Shown here: piece after piece, positions 44,755 through 53,945 of the stretch
Layout: every line of letters starts with the position of its first letter
Position numbering within the stretch: the first letter of the stretch is position 1
Assembly (NCBI RefSeq): GCF_020711235.1
Contig: NZ_JAJFAV010000002.1
Span: 124,001 to 188,000, forward strand
Length of the DNA stretch: 64,000 nucleotides
Direction of reading: 5' to 3'
Source of the DNA: Hymenobacter sp. 15J16-1T3B
GTDB lineage: Bacteria > Bacteroidota > Bacteroidia > Cytophagales > Hymenobacteraceae
Made by a program: the position numbers and the translations under genes
Notes under the pieces: generated by a model
What the model was told of the DNA's origin: nothing
The model's database searches: none
The model's input: the letters and a program-made list of their open reading frames with translations, nothing else

Positions 44755-45450
44755 CTACCGAATCCGCTCCAGGTGGAAGGTGCCCAGGGGCGTGGCCGCG
44801 CCGCCGGGCGCCAGTGGGCCGCTGCTGATGAGCCGCACCAGCTGCACGGGGAAGCTGGGCTCGTCGGGGGACGTAAAATCCGCGCCGCTGTCAGTGCCGG
44901 CGTCGTAGGCGCGGGCCGGCACGCTCAGGTGCGGCTGCCACTGGCCGGCGGCGTCGAGCAACGAGGGGCTTTCCAGGGCCACAAACCAATCGGGGCTGGG
45001 CGCAATCATGCTCACGGCCGTGACCAGCGGGTGCTGCGCGTCGACGGTCACCGTATCCACGAACTGGCCCGGCGAGCCGATGGCGCCCAGACGGCTTTCG
45101 AAGCGCAGGCCCACTAGCTGGTTGCGCGCCAGGGCTTCCAGTTCGCTGCGCAGAGCCGTATTGTCGCCGCGCTCGGCCATGTCTTTGATGCCCGCGCTGG
45201 CCACGGTGCCGGGGCGGTAGAGCGCCCGGTAGGCGTCGTCGCCGATGCCGGTGCTGCCGGAATGGGCGTGCGCGGCGCCGATCAGCCGCGAAAAATGCGC
45301 GCCGGCCGGATAAGCGCCGGAGTGAGTGGCCGGGCTCCAGGTGGCTTCGAATGTGACGCGGTAGGTGGCCGGCCCGGGTGCCGGCCGGGCGTCTTTGTCG
45401 GTCTGGCAGGCCGAGGCCGCCAGCAACACGGGCAGGAACAAGCGCTTCAT
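44755..45450 (-). CDS. Spondin-domain lipoprotein
   Basis: 231 residues. Lipobox AASAC (Cys15), then a single spondin_N-like domain: ATYRVTFEATWSPATHSGAYPAGAHFSRLIGAAHA, DTVTVDAQHPLVTAVSMIAPSPDWFVAL and a late acidic TSPDEPSFP. The motif SxM-x-APSPDWF matches the metal-site part of F-spondin domains. Probably a surface or periplasmic lipoprotein; binding partner unknown. It lies 53 bases upstream of the duplicated exported protein on the same strand, so they may be co-transcribed. Confidence 0.85.
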   Translation of the reverse strand: MKRLFLPVLLAASACQTDKDARPAPGPATYRVTFEATWSPATHSGAYPAGAHFSRLIGAAHAHSGSTGIGDDAYRALYRPGTVASAGIKDMAERGDNTALRSELEALARNQLVGLRFESRLGAIGSPGQFVDTVTVDAQHPLVTAVSMIAPSPDWFVALESPSLLDAAGQWQPHLSVPARAYDAGTDSGADFTSPDEPSFPVQLVRLISSGPLAPGGAATPLGTFHLERIR

Positions 45451-45523
45451 GGGCCGCAACGGATAGAGTCTGGGCTACCAACGTCCGGGCAGGGCCAGTT
45501 CGTGCGTGTCACCACCCCGCTGC

Positions 45524-46501
45524 TTAGCCGCGCCAGCGGCCTTCGGCGTGGGGGCGGCCGGTTTTCTGCTCTTCCAGGCTTTCCCCGGGCGGCACCTCGC
45601 GCACTTCGATGCGCACGGCGTGGGCCTTGGGCACCACGTGGGCGCCGTAACAGTCAGCGTATTGCTGGGTGAGCTCGGCCCCGAAGAAGATGATGAGCGA
45701 GGAGTAGTAAATCCAGACCAGCAGCACGATGATGGAGCCGGCCGCGCCGAAGGCGGAGCCGGGGTTGGCGGTGCTGATGTAGAAGGTGAGCAGGTACTTG
45801 CCGAGCACGAACAGCCCGGCCGTGAACAGGGCGCCCACCCACACGTCGCGCCAGCGGATGACCGCGTCGGGCAGGAAGCGGTAGATCAGGGCGAAGAGCA
45901 CCGTGGTGATGCTGAATGACAGCACGAAATCGACCAGGCGGATGAGCACCACGGCCACGTCGGGCATGATGCGCTGCAGGTAGCCGGTGAAAAAGCTGAG
46001 CGTGGCGCTAATCACGAAGGAAATCAGCAGCAGCAGGGCAATGCTCAGAATCAACCCGAACGAGAGGACCCGGTCGCGGACAAACTGCTTGACGACGCCG
46101 GCGTTGCCGTCGGTTTTCACCCGCAGGTTCCAGATGCTGTTGAGGCTTTCCTGCAGGGTGACAAAGAACGTGGTGGCCGTAAAAATCAGCGTGCCGATGC
46201 CCAGCGCGGCCGACATGCCGCCCTGCCGCTGCTGGTTGAAGCTGTTGATGGAGTCCTGAATGGTCTTGGCCGCGTCGGGGCTCACCAAGCCGTTGAGTTG
46301 AGCGTACACCTGCCCCTGAATGGCCTCCTGGTCGAAGAGGGCACCGGCGGCGGTGATGACGATGAGCAGCAGCGGCGGCAGCGAGAGCACCGCGTTGTAG
46401 GACAGGGCCGCGGCGAGGCGCAGGGAGTTGTTCTCGTTGAACTGCCCCACGGTGGTGCTCAGCAAGGAAGGCAGCGAGGAAAAGCGGAAATGGGAAGCCA
46501 T
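45524..46501 (-). CDS. YihY/BrkB family inner membrane protein
   Basis: 325 residues with six membrane helices typical of YihY: NNSLRLAAALSYNAVLSLPPLLLIV near the start, the long loop TFFVTLQESLNSIWNLR, and ANPGSAFGAAGSIIVLLVWIYYSSLIIFFGAELTQQYA near the end. A hydrophilic tail follows. Exact function unsettled; once misnamed ribonuclease BN. ATG 46501 preferred over an upstream alternative. Confidence 0.92.
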   Translation of the reverse strand: MASHFRFSSLPSLLSTTVGQFNENNSLRLAAALSYNAVLSLPPLLLIVITAAGALFDQEAIQGQVYAQLNGLVSPDAAKTIQDSINSFNQQRQGGMSAALGIGTLIFTATTFFVTLQESLNSIWNLRVKTDGNAGVVKQFVRDRVLSFGLILSIALLLLISFVISATLSFFTGYLQRIMPDVAVVLIRLVDFVLSFSITTVLFALIYRFLPDAVIRWRDVWVGALFTAGLFVLGKYLLTFYISTANPGSAFGAAGSIIVLLVWIYYSSLIIFFGAELTQQYADCYGAHVVPKAHAVRIEVREVPPGESLEEQKTGRPHAEGRWRG

Positions 46502-46591
46502 GAGCAACGTGGCCGCGGGGCGGCATGGTGGGTTCTGCGCGGTACTACGCGCCGGCCGGCCCGGGCGTTGACGTCGAGCTTGCGGCGCGGC

Positions 46592-47317
46592 TCAGCGGCG
46601 CAGCGTCCAGCGCAGCGTTTGCAGCGGTGCCGCCTTGATGGCCGCGCTCAGCTCCTCGTCGTCTCGGAACTGCAACTGGCGCACCACGGCCGCTTCCACC
46701 GACACCTCAAATTCCGGCGCCGCGAAGGGCCAGGGCGTTACGTGCACGGTTTCATCGGCGCGCTGGCGCAGGTCGTAGCGGCGCCCGTCGGGCCCCAGGC
46801 TGATTTCGAGGGCGCGCTCCATTTCGGGCAGCTCGCGGCGGCACAAAATCAGGCTCAGCCGGTCGCACCACTGCAGCAGGGCGTAGGCTTGTTGGGTCTC
46901 GTCTTTTTTCACCGGCAGCTCGCGGCGCCAGCGTTGCTGGCACCGGCGCAGCTCGTCGAGGAAGGCATCGGTGGCCGGGCTTTGGCCGCGCAGCTCCTCG
47001 TACAGAAAGCTCAGGTGCATGCTGGTGAGCAGGCTGCGCCAGCGGCCCTGAAACCGGGCCTCGCGCAGCACCTCCCGGGCCTGTTCGGGCGAGAAGTCCT
47101 TCATGGTGAAGTTGGCCGGGGCGCCGGTGGGCGTGAGGGCGTAGCGCCCGTCCCAGCGGCGCTGCCCGTCGTCGTGTTGGGCAGCGGCGGCCAGCAGGCC
47201 CACCCACCGGTCGGGCGGCAGAAAGGCGGGCCACTGGTGCAGCAGCTGCGCCGCCAGCAGGGCGTGGGCCTGTTGGTAGATGATTTGCCAGCCGTCGGCG
47301 GTGTAGTTGACTATCAT
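46592..47317 (-). CDS. DUF3891 family protein
   Basis: 241 residues. Typical features: N-terminal QQAHALLAAQLLHQW, then WVGLLAAAAQHDDGQRRWDG with His-Asp-Asp that may bind metal, and SLLTSMHLSFLYEEL. The family is uncharacterised, with an HD-like helical layout. ATG 47317 (MIVNYTADGWQ) is chosen over longer options. Confidence 0.82.
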   Translation of the reverse strand: MIVNYTADGWQIIYQQAHALLAAQLLHQWPAFLPPDRWVGLLAAAAQHDDGQRRWDGRYALTPTGAPANFTMKDFSPEQAREVLREARFQGRWRSLLTSMHLSFLYEELRGQSPATDAFLDELRRCQQRWRRELPVKKDETQQAYALLQWCDRLSLILCRRELPEMERALEISLGPDGRRYDLRQRADETVHVTPWPFAAPEFEVSVEAAVVRQLQFRDDEELSAAIKAAPLQTLRWTLRR

Positions 47318-47423
47318 GGGCGCATCGAAAAGCTGCTTTCGATACGCAGGCCGGGCCAGAACGATGTAACGGGGCCTTGGGCGCAGGTATGCGGGCGGCG
47401 TTTCTTGGGGTGCACATAACAAC

Positions 47424-47461
47424 AGCAAGGCTCCGCGGAAGCAATTCCGCGGAGCCTTGCT
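47424..47461. terminator. Hairpin downstream of threonine dehydrogenase
   Basis: Perfect 17-base stem (47424-47440 with 47445-47461) with loop gcaa, 38 bases beyond the tdh stop on the minus strand. Confidence 0.75.
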
Positions 47462-47498
47462 TACGGGCCAAGAATCTAAAAGCGGCTGCCGGCGTGGC

Positions 47499-48497
47499 TT
47501 ACTTCGCGGCGGCGGCCAGCGGCGCCAGGTACTGCGGCTCCGCGTGCAGGTGCTGCAGCATGTCGGTCGTCATTTTGTGCAGGTCGAACTGCGGCTGCCA
47601 GCCCCAGTCTTCGCGGGCGCGGCTGTCGTCGATGCTCTTGGGCCAGGAGTCGGCAATCTGCTGGCGCGAGTCGGGCTGGTACGAGACCTGGAAGTCGGGC
47701 AGATGCTGCTGAATGCTGCGGGTGATTTCGGCCGGCGAGAAACTCATGGCGCCCAGGTTGTAGCTGGTGCGGATTTTCACTTGCTCGGCCGGGGCGTGCA
47801 TCAGGTCCAGCGTGGCCTTGAGCGCATCGGGCATGTACATCATCGGCAGATAGGTGTCCTGCTGCAAGAAGCACTGGTAGGGCAGGCCCTGCGCGGCGTG
47901 GTGGTAGATGTCGACGGCGTAGTCGGTGGTGCCGCCGCCGGGCAAGGATTTGTAGCCGATCAGGCCGGGGTAGCGCAGGCTGCGCACGTCGAGGCCGTGG
48001 CGGCGGAAGTACCAGTCGAGCCACAGTTCCCCGGCCTGCTTGCTGATGCCGTAGACCGTGCCGGGGTCCATGACGGTGTACTGCGGGGTGTTGTCGCGCG
48101 GGGTATTCGGGCCAAACACGGCAATGCTGCTTGGCCAGTAAATGCGCGGCTTGTCGTATTCCAGCGCGGCGTTGAGCACGTTGAACAGGCCGTCCATGTT
48201 CAGCTGCCAGCCAAACTCCGGGTTCTTTTCGGCCGTGGCCGAGAGCAGCGCGGCCAAGTGGTACACCTGCTTGGGGCGGTACTTCTGCATCACTTCGCCG
48301 AGGCGGGTCCGGTCGAGCACGTCGAGCTGCTCGAAGGGGCCGGCTTCGGCCAGCTCCGGGTGCTTGGGCAGGCGCACATCGGCCGCAATGACGTTCGAGG
48401 CGCCGTAGCGCTGCCGCAGTTCGTGGGTGAGTTCGAAGCCGAGTTGGCCGCCGGCGCCAATAACCAGAATGGTGTCGCCTGTGCTGCTGGTGCTCAT
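47499..48497 (-). CDS. tdh: L-threonine 3-dehydrogenase (SDR/epimerase type)
   Basis: 332 residues, extended SDR. Cofactor motif VIGAGGQLGFELTHEL, catalytic YGISKQAGELW, and substrate-binding region RSLRYPGLIGYKSLPGGGTTDYAVDIYHHA specific to short-chain threonine dehydrogenases. It oxidises threonine to 2-amino-3-oxobutyrate, the substrate of Kbl, whose gene is at 57726. Divergent from the patatin gene. Confidence 0.93.
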   Translation of the reverse strand: MSTSSTGDTILVIGAGGQLGFELTHELRQRYGASNVIAADVRLPKHPELAEAGPFEQLDVLDRTRLGEVMQKYRPKQVYHLAALLSATAEKNPEFGWQLNMDGLFNVLNAALEYDKPRIYWPSSIAVFGPNTPRDNTPQYTVMDPGTVYGISKQAGELWLDWYFRRHGLDVRSLRYPGLIGYKSLPGGGTTDYAVDIYHHAAQGLPYQCFLQQDTYLPMMYMPDALKATLDLMHAPAEQVKIRTSYNLGAMSFSPAEITRSIQQHLPDFQVSYQPDSRQQIADSWPKSIDDSRAREDWGWQPQFDLHKMTTDMLQHLHAEPQYLAPLAAAAK

Positions 48498-48642
48498 GGG
48501 GTGGAGAAGGGGAAGGAGTGGGGGAATGCCGATCAGGGGAAACGCGCCGCGGGGCCGCCGCGGGCCGTGGGCAAAGATACCCGGTTTGCCGCGGGGCTAC
48601 ACCGCCCGCGGGCGGGTGTGCAACGGTCAGGCTTGGTACGGG

Positions 48643-48650
48643 TATCTTTG
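48643..48650 (+). promoter_or_regulatory. -7 element directly before the patatin gene
   Basis: Perfect TATCTTTG ending four bases before ATG 48655, implying a leaderless transcript. No TTG at the 19-base distance. Confidence 0.5.
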
Positions 48651-48654
48651 GGGT

Positions 48655-49761
48655 ATGATGCACAAGACTATACGCGTGATGATGCGCCGCGGGCTCGGCC
48701 TGCTCGCCGGCCTGGGGCTACTGGCCGGGGCTGCGCAAGCCCAGACGACGGCTTATCCCTACCGCAACCTGGTGATGGAAGGCGGCGGCATCCGCGGCGT
48801 GGCCTACGGCGGCGCCCTCGAGGAGCTGGACCGGCAGGGCGTGCTGCGGGGCATCGAGCGGGTGGGCGGCACCTCGGCCGGGGCCATTCAGGCCGCGCTG
48901 CTGGCCGTGGGCTACACGCCGGCCGAAATCGTGCAGGAAGTCAACAACACCCCGATTCAGCGCTTCAACGACGGGCGCTGGTTTTTCTTCGGCGGCTCGC
49001 ACCGCATGCGCAAGCAGTACGGCTGGTACCTCGGCGACGCGCTGGCCAACAAAATAGCCGGGCTGGTGGCCCGCAAAACCGGCAAGCCCAACCTCACCCT
49101 CGGCGAGCTGCACCAGCTGGCCCAGCAGCAGCCCGGCCGCTTCCGCGACCTGTACACCACCGGCACCAACCTCACCCTGCAGCGCGTGCAGGTGTTCAGC
49201 TACGAAACCAACCCGCAGATGCGCGTGGCCGACGCGGTGCGCATTTCCATGAGCATTCCGCTCTACTTCCGCGCCGTGCTGCTCGATGCCGGGGGCAACG
49301 TCATCCAGGGCAAGCCGGCGAAAGACCAGCCCGTGCAGGTGATGGTCGACGGCGGCATGCTGGCCAACTACCCCATCGACCTGTTCGACAAGCCCCGCTA
49401 CCTGCCCGCCGGCACCGCCCCGGCGCCCGACGCCCGCGGCAACGTGTTCAACCCCCAGACGCTGGGCTTGCGCGTCGACCGGGCCGAGCAGATTGCCCTC
49501 GACACGCTGCCCACCGGCCGGCAGGCCCTGGCGCCCTACGAAATCCACAACTTCGGCTCGTACGTGGGGGCGCTTTACAACCTGACGGAGGAAAACCTGA
49601 ACCCCGCCCGCCCCGAGGACTGGTCGCGCACGGTGAGCATCAACACCGCCGGCTTCGCCCCGAAAATCAAGCGCATGTCGGAGGCCGAAAAGCAGCAGCT
49701 GATGGACAGCGGCCGGCGCGGGGTGCAGGCCTACCTGCAGCGCGCCCAAGCCAAAAAATAA
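48655..49761 (+). CDS. Exported patatin-like phospholipase
   Basis: 368 residues. Signal peptide (to AAQAQ), then the patatin motifs: oxyanion loop EGGGIRGVAYGGAL, nucleophile GGTSAGAIQ (GxSxG) and the catalytic Asp in VMVDGGMLANYP. It hydrolyses acyl chains from lipids in the envelope. A double ATG (48655/48658) marks the start, immediately after a -7 element. Confidence 0.93.
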   Translation: MMHKTIRVMMRRGLGLLAGLGLLAGAAQAQTTAYPYRNLVMEGGGIRGVAYGGALEELDRQGVLRGIERVGGTSAGAIQAALLAVGYTPAEIVQEVNNTPIQRFNDGRWFFFGGSHRMRKQYGWYLGDALANKIAGLVARKTGKPNLTLGELHQLAQQQPGRFRDLYTTGTNLTLQRVQVFSYETNPQMRVADAVRISMSIPLYFRAVLLDAGGNVIQGKPAKDQPVQVMVDGGMLANYPIDLFDKPRYLPAGTAPAPDARGNVFNPQTLGLRVDRAEQIALDTLPTGRQALAPYEIHNFGSYVGALYNLTEENLNPARPEDWSRTVSINTAGFAPKIKRMSEAEKQQLMDSGRRGVQAYLQRAQAKK

Positions 49762-49939
49762 CCGGCCGGCGCTAACTACGCACTGCAAAACCCGCAGTTG
49801 GCGCAGCGCGAAATCCGCATTTGTAGCGCAGCCGGGGCCCAACGGCGCGCGTTTAAGCCTACAGAAGCCCTCGTCAGATGCGGCAACTCGCGTGGGTGTC
49901 AGGTGTGGTAACCACGCGGACGAGCGGCTTCCCTTCTAG

Positions 49940-49970
49940 CGCCCCTTCGGCAGACGGCCGGAGGGGCGTT
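49940..49970 (+). terminator. Terminator-like hairpin
   Basis: 12-base stem with one wobble (cgccccttcggc / gccggaggggcg) followed by TTTG. About 180 bases beyond the patatin stop; nothing else is visible in 49762-49939. Confidence 0.55.
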
Positions 49971-50038
49971 TGCCGTTTGGCCCGCGGCAAGAAGGCGGCA
50001 TCGTCGGCTGGGAAGCAATGGCCGAGTATCTTGGTTAT

Positions 50039-50145
50039 TTAGACTTTTTCTAATCAACTGTATAAACTTTATCACAAAATCACGGCGGGTTGTTAATCCG
50101 CAAAGGTGCGTTGCTTTCTTTGCTGCTCTTTGGAATGATTCCAAA
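50039..50145 (+). promoter_or_regulatory. Iron-type operators and promoter of the TonB receptor
   Basis: Perfect 17-base palindrome TTTGGAAT-G-ATTCCAAA at 50129-50145, with the 7-1-7 AATnATT core of Fur boxes; a second palindrome TTAGA-CTTTT-TCTAA at 50039-50053; and TTG (50090-50092) with TTTCTTTG (50115-50122) as a possible promoter that would start transcription at the Fur-like site. Confidence 0.6.
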
Positions 50146-50159
50146 TAATAAAGCGACTC

Positions 50160-52595
50160 ATGAACATCCGCCGCCTGCTAGCAATAGCACCCATCGTTTC
50201 GGTTACTGCGCTGCCCGCCTGGGCCCAGCAAGCCGCCACCATCCGAGGCACCGTCACGACCCAGGACGGCGCGCCGGCCGAAGCCGTCAGCGTCGGCCTG
50301 CGGGGCCGCCCCCAAGGCGCCATTACCAACGCCAAGGGCCAGTTCGTCATCGAGCGGGTGCGCGACGGGGACTACACCGTGGTGGTGTCGGCCGTGGGCC
50401 TGCAGACGACGGCCAAAGCGGTGACGGTGAGCGGCGGGCAGGGCGTGACGGTGGATTTCGTGCTGGCCGAAAGCGCCCAGCAGCTGCGCGAAGTGACGGT
50501 GCGCGGGGCCCGCATCAACCGCTTTGCGCGCCCCTCGAGCGAGTACGTGGGCAAGATGCCGCTGCAGAACATCGAGAATCCGCAGGTGTACCACAGCATC
50601 GGCAAGGAAATCCTGACGGAGCAGCTCGTGTTCAGCGTCGACGACGCGACGCGCAACGCCCCGGGCATTCAGCGCATGTGGGAGGCCACCGGCCGCTCCG
50701 GCGACGGGGGCAGCTACTACAACACCCGCGGCTTCATCGTGCAAAGCCAGCTGCGCAACGGCCTGGCGGGCAACGTGACGGGCAGCATCGACGCGGTGAA
50801 CCTGGAGAAGCTCGAAGTCATCAAAGGCCCCTCGGCCACGCTCTACGGCTCGGCCCTGACCTCCTACGGCGGGCTGATGAACCGCGTCACGAAGACGCCC
50901 TACGACCACACCGGCGGCGAAATTGCCGTGGCGGCCGGCTCCTACGGCCTGCACCGCGTCAGCGCCGACGTGAACCTGGTGGACGGCAACACGCCCGCCG
51001 ACCAGCCGCGGACCCTGGCTTTCCGCCTGAACACGGCGTACCAGTACGAAGACAATTTTCAGGGCCAAGGCTTCAACAAGAGCATTGCCGTTGCGCCCAG
51101 CTTAAGCTACCGCCCCACCGAGCGGCTGACCATCAACCTGGACGCGGAATTTTTGAAGGGCCGCGGCACGGGCAAGCAGATGTTTTTCTCGCTGAGCGGC
51201 ACCGGCCTGGGCGTCCGCCGCGCCGACGAGCTGCCGCTGGACTACCGCGAATCGTACACCGGCACCGGGCTGGCGGCGGATTCGCGCAGCACCAACCTGT
51301 TCGGGCAAGTGAACTATCAGCTGGCGCCGGGCTTCACTTCTTCCACCAACTTTAGCAGCAGCCACAGCTTCTCCGACGGCTTCGGCGCCTACTTCTACCT
51401 GAACCGCGACCGGAACGGCGCCTTCTTGGTGACCCGCGCCGACCAGTCGACCGACAACAGCACCCAGGGCGTGGCCGAGGTGCAGCAGCTGTTCAACGGC
51501 GACTTCCGGCTCGGCACCCTGCGCAACCGCGTGGTGCTGGGCCTGGATTACCTGCACGTCGACTCCGACCAGCACTTCTTCTACACCACGTTCGACCAAG
51601 TGCCGCTGGGCGCCCCGCGCAGCACCTATGCCGCCTTTAACGCCGCCGCGCTGCAGGCCAAGTACGACGCCAGCGGCCCGGACGGCGTGTACCCGGCCGT
51701 GAGCAAGCGCCGCACCAGCAGCGCATTTGCGTCGGACGTGCTGAACCTGAGCGAGCGGCTGAGCGTGCTGGCTGCCGTGCGCGTGGACCGCTTCAGCAAC
51801 CAAGGCGTGACCGGCACCCAGGACGACGACTACTCGCAGACGGCCGTGTCGCCGAAGTTCGGGGTGGTGTTTCAGCCGGTGAAGGACCGCGTGTCGGTGT
51901 TTGCCAACTACCAGAACAGCTTCAGCAACCGCGGCGCCTACAATGCCTACGACGTGGCCGCCGCCGACAGCGTGGTGCAGCGCCTGGCCCGGCTGGAGCA
52001 GGCCAACCAGGTGGAAGTTGGCCTGAAAGCGGACGCCTTCGACGGCAAGCTCACGGCCACGGTCAGCTACTACGACATTCGGGTGAAGGACCTGCTGCGC
52101 ACCGACCCCAACCCGCTGGCCGCCGCCAAGTACCTGCAGGTGCAGGACGGCACCCAGCGCAGCCGCGGCGTGGAGCTGGACGTGGTGGCCAACCCCTGCG
52201 CGGGCTTGAACGTGGTGGCCGGCTTCAGCTACAACGACGCCAAGCTGACCCGCGCCAGCGAAGCCGAAAACGGCCGCCGCCCCGCCACGGCCGGCTCGCC
52301 CTACTTGGCCAACCTCTGGCTGAGCTACCGCCTGCCCGAAACGCTGGTGCGCGGCCTGGGCCTGGGCTTCGGCGGCAACTACGCCAGCGACAACCGCATT
52401 CAGAACCTGAAAACCGACGTGTTCATCCTGCCCAGCTACACCGTGCTGAACGCCTCCGTCTTCTACGACCAGCCCACGTTCCGCATTTCGGCCAAGGTGG
52501 ACAACCTCACCAACGAGCGGTACTGGACCGGCTACACCACCATGAACGCGCAGAAGCTGCGCAGCCTCGTGGGCTCGGTGGCCTACAAGTTTTAA
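50160..52595 (+). CDS. TonB-dependent siderophore receptor
   Basis: 811 residues. Signal peptide (to PAWAQ), carboxypeptidase-regulatory-like/CNA-B domain (about 27-105: TIRGTVTTQDGAPAEAVSVGLRG), TonB plug (about 135-260, with VEKLEVIKGPSATLYGS-like NLEKLEVIKGPSATLYG) and a beta barrel ending AYKF, with the C-terminal aromatic residue needed by the BAM complex. It imports ferric siderophores across the outer membrane. The upstream Fur-like box and downstream PepSY gene support iron regulation. Confidence 0.95.
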   Translation: MNIRRLLAIAPIVSVTALPAWAQQAATIRGTVTTQDGAPAEAVSVGLRGRPQGAITNAKGQFVIERVRDGDYTVVVSAVGLQTTAKAVTVSGGQGVTVDFVLAESAQQLREVTVRGARINRFARPSSEYVGKMPLQNIENPQVYHSIGKEILTEQLVFSVDDATRNAPGIQRMWEATGRSGDGGSYYNTRGFIVQSQLRNGLAGNVTGSIDAVNLEKLEVIKGPSATLYGSALTSYGGLMNRVTKTPYDHTGGEIAVAAGSYGLHRVSADVNLVDGNTPADQPRTLAFRLNTAYQYEDNFQGQGFNKSIAVAPSLSYRPTERLTINLDAEFLKGRGTGKQMFFSLSGTGLGVRRADELPLDYRESYTGTGLAADSRSTNLFGQVNYQLAPGFTSSTNFSSSHSFSDGFGAYFYLNRDRNGAFLVTRADQSTDNSTQGVAEVQQLFNGDFRLGTLRNRVVLGLDYLHVDSDQHFFYTTFDQVPLGAPRSTYAAFNAAALQAKYDASGPDGVYPAVSKRRTSSAFASDVLNLSERLSVLAAVRVDRFSNQGVTGTQDDDYSQTAVSPKFGVVFQPVKDRVSVFANYQNSFSNRGAYNAYDVAAADSVVQRLARLEQANQVEVGLKADAFDGKLTATVSYYDIRVKDLLRTDPNPLAAAKYLQVQDGTQRSRGVELDVVANPCAGLNVVAGFSYNDAKLTRASEAENGRRPATAGSPYLANLWLSYRLPETLVRGLGLGFGGNYASDNRIQNLKTDVFILPSYTVLNASVFYDQPTFRISAKVDNLTNERYWTGYTTMNAQKLRSLVGSVAYKF

Positions 52596-52735
52596 CCAAG
52601 CGGGACGGGCGGTGCCCCGGCCGCGGCGGCTTGGGCAACAGATCAGCGGAGTGATGAGTGCACGGTGGCTGATGCGCCCAAGCTGCCGCAAGCCGCGGCG
52701 CCGCCCGTCCGGTTTTACCTTCTGGCATTAGGCCT

Positions 52736-53875
52736 ATGACGCCTTTTAAAAAAGCCATCGGCAAGCTGCACCTCTGGCTCGGTCTCGCGTCCGGGCTCGT
52801 GGTGTTTATCGTGAGCTTGACCGGGGCCATCTTCGCCTTTCAGGACGATATCCGGGACCTGACCGAGCCCTGGCGCAAAGTGACGCCGCGGGCCGCGGCG
52901 CCGCTGCTGCCCTCGCGGCTGCAGGCGGCGGCCCTGGCCGCGCACCCCGGCGTGGCGGCCGCGGAATGCTGGACCACCTACTTCGGACCGGAACGCTCGG
53001 CCACGGTGTTCTTCACCGACAAGGCCGGAGCGCCCATCATGGTGTCCTTGAATCCCTACACCGGGCAGGTGCTCCACGAAACAGACCTGCGCACGCACTT
53101 TTTCAGCATCGTGCAGGAAATCCACATGCACCTGCTGTTGCCCGAGCCCGTGGCCAAGTGGGTGGTGGGCGGCGGCATCAGCGTGTTCGTGGTGTTGCTG
53201 CTGACAGGCCTGGTGCTCTGGTGGCCCCGGCGCCGGCATGAGCGGAAGCAGCGCTTCGCCATCAAGTGGGGGGCGCGCTGGCGGCGCGTCAACTACGACT
53301 TGCACAACGTGCTCGGCTTTTACGCCGCCAGCATCGGGCTGGTGCTGGCCCTGACCGGCTTGTTCATGATTTTCCCCTGGATGCTGGAATCAAGCATGTT
53401 CGTCATCAACGGCGGCCCGGTGGACCCGCGGGAAAAGATGACGGCCAAAGTCGATACCCGGCAGCCGGCGCCCACCGCCGCCCAGCCCCTGCCCGACGTG
53501 GTGTACCGCACAGCCCGGCGCCTCTCGCCCCGGGCCGAAATGATTCTGCTGGGTCCGACGGGCGGCGGCAAAGACCCCGTGTACTGCTGGGCCTACGGCA
53601 AAACCCTGCACTACTACCACCGCGACGAGTACGCCTTTCACCCCGCGTCGGGGCAGGTACTGCAGTTTCTGCCCCACGCCCGCAAGAGCGCGGCTACCCG
53701 CTTTGCCGACATGAACTACGACCTGCACACCGGCCAGATTCTGGGCTTCGGCGGCAAACTCGTGGCCTGCCTGGCTAGCCTGATTGCGGCCAGCCTGCCC
53801 GTCACGGGCACTGTCATTTGGTGGGGGCGCCGCCACAAAACCAAGAAGCCCAAGCCCCGCGCGGCCCTGGCCTGA
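52736..53875 (+). CDS. PepSY-associated membrane protein (siderophore reductase-like)
   Basis: 379 residues with four membrane helices in the PepSY_TM layout: KLHLWLGLASGLVVFIVSLTGAIFAF, VGGGISVFVVLLLTGLVLWWPRR, VNYDLHNVLGFYAASIGLVLALTGLFM, and a last one near LVACLASLIAASLPVTGTVIWW. Paired histidines in these helices (KLHLWLG, EIHMHLL, DLHNVLG, DLHTGQI) could bind heme. Such proteins follow siderophore receptors and are thought to reduce ferric siderophores. 140 bases after the receptor gene, same strand. Confidence 0.9.
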   Translation: MTPFKKAIGKLHLWLGLASGLVVFIVSLTGAIFAFQDDIRDLTEPWRKVTPRAAAPLLPSRLQAAALAAHPGVAAAECWTTYFGPERSATVFFTDKAGAPIMVSLNPYTGQVLHETDLRTHFFSIVQEIHMHLLLPEPVAKWVVGGGISVFVVLLLTGLVLWWPRRRHERKQRFAIKWGARWRRVNYDLHNVLGFYAASIGLVLALTGLFMIFPWMLESSMFVINGGPVDPREKMTAKVDTRQPAPTAAQPLPDVVYRTARRLSPRAEMILLGPTGGGKDPVYCWAYGKTLHYYHRDEYAFHPASGQVLQFLPHARKSAATRFADMNYDLHTGQILGFGGKLVACLASLIAASLPVTGTVIWWGRRHKTKKPKPRAALA

Positions 53876-53945
53876 GGCCTTATCCACCGCGTGTGCATAG
53901 CCGTGTGGAAAACTCGCAGGCACCGCGGCCGCCGGCGGCACCGGC

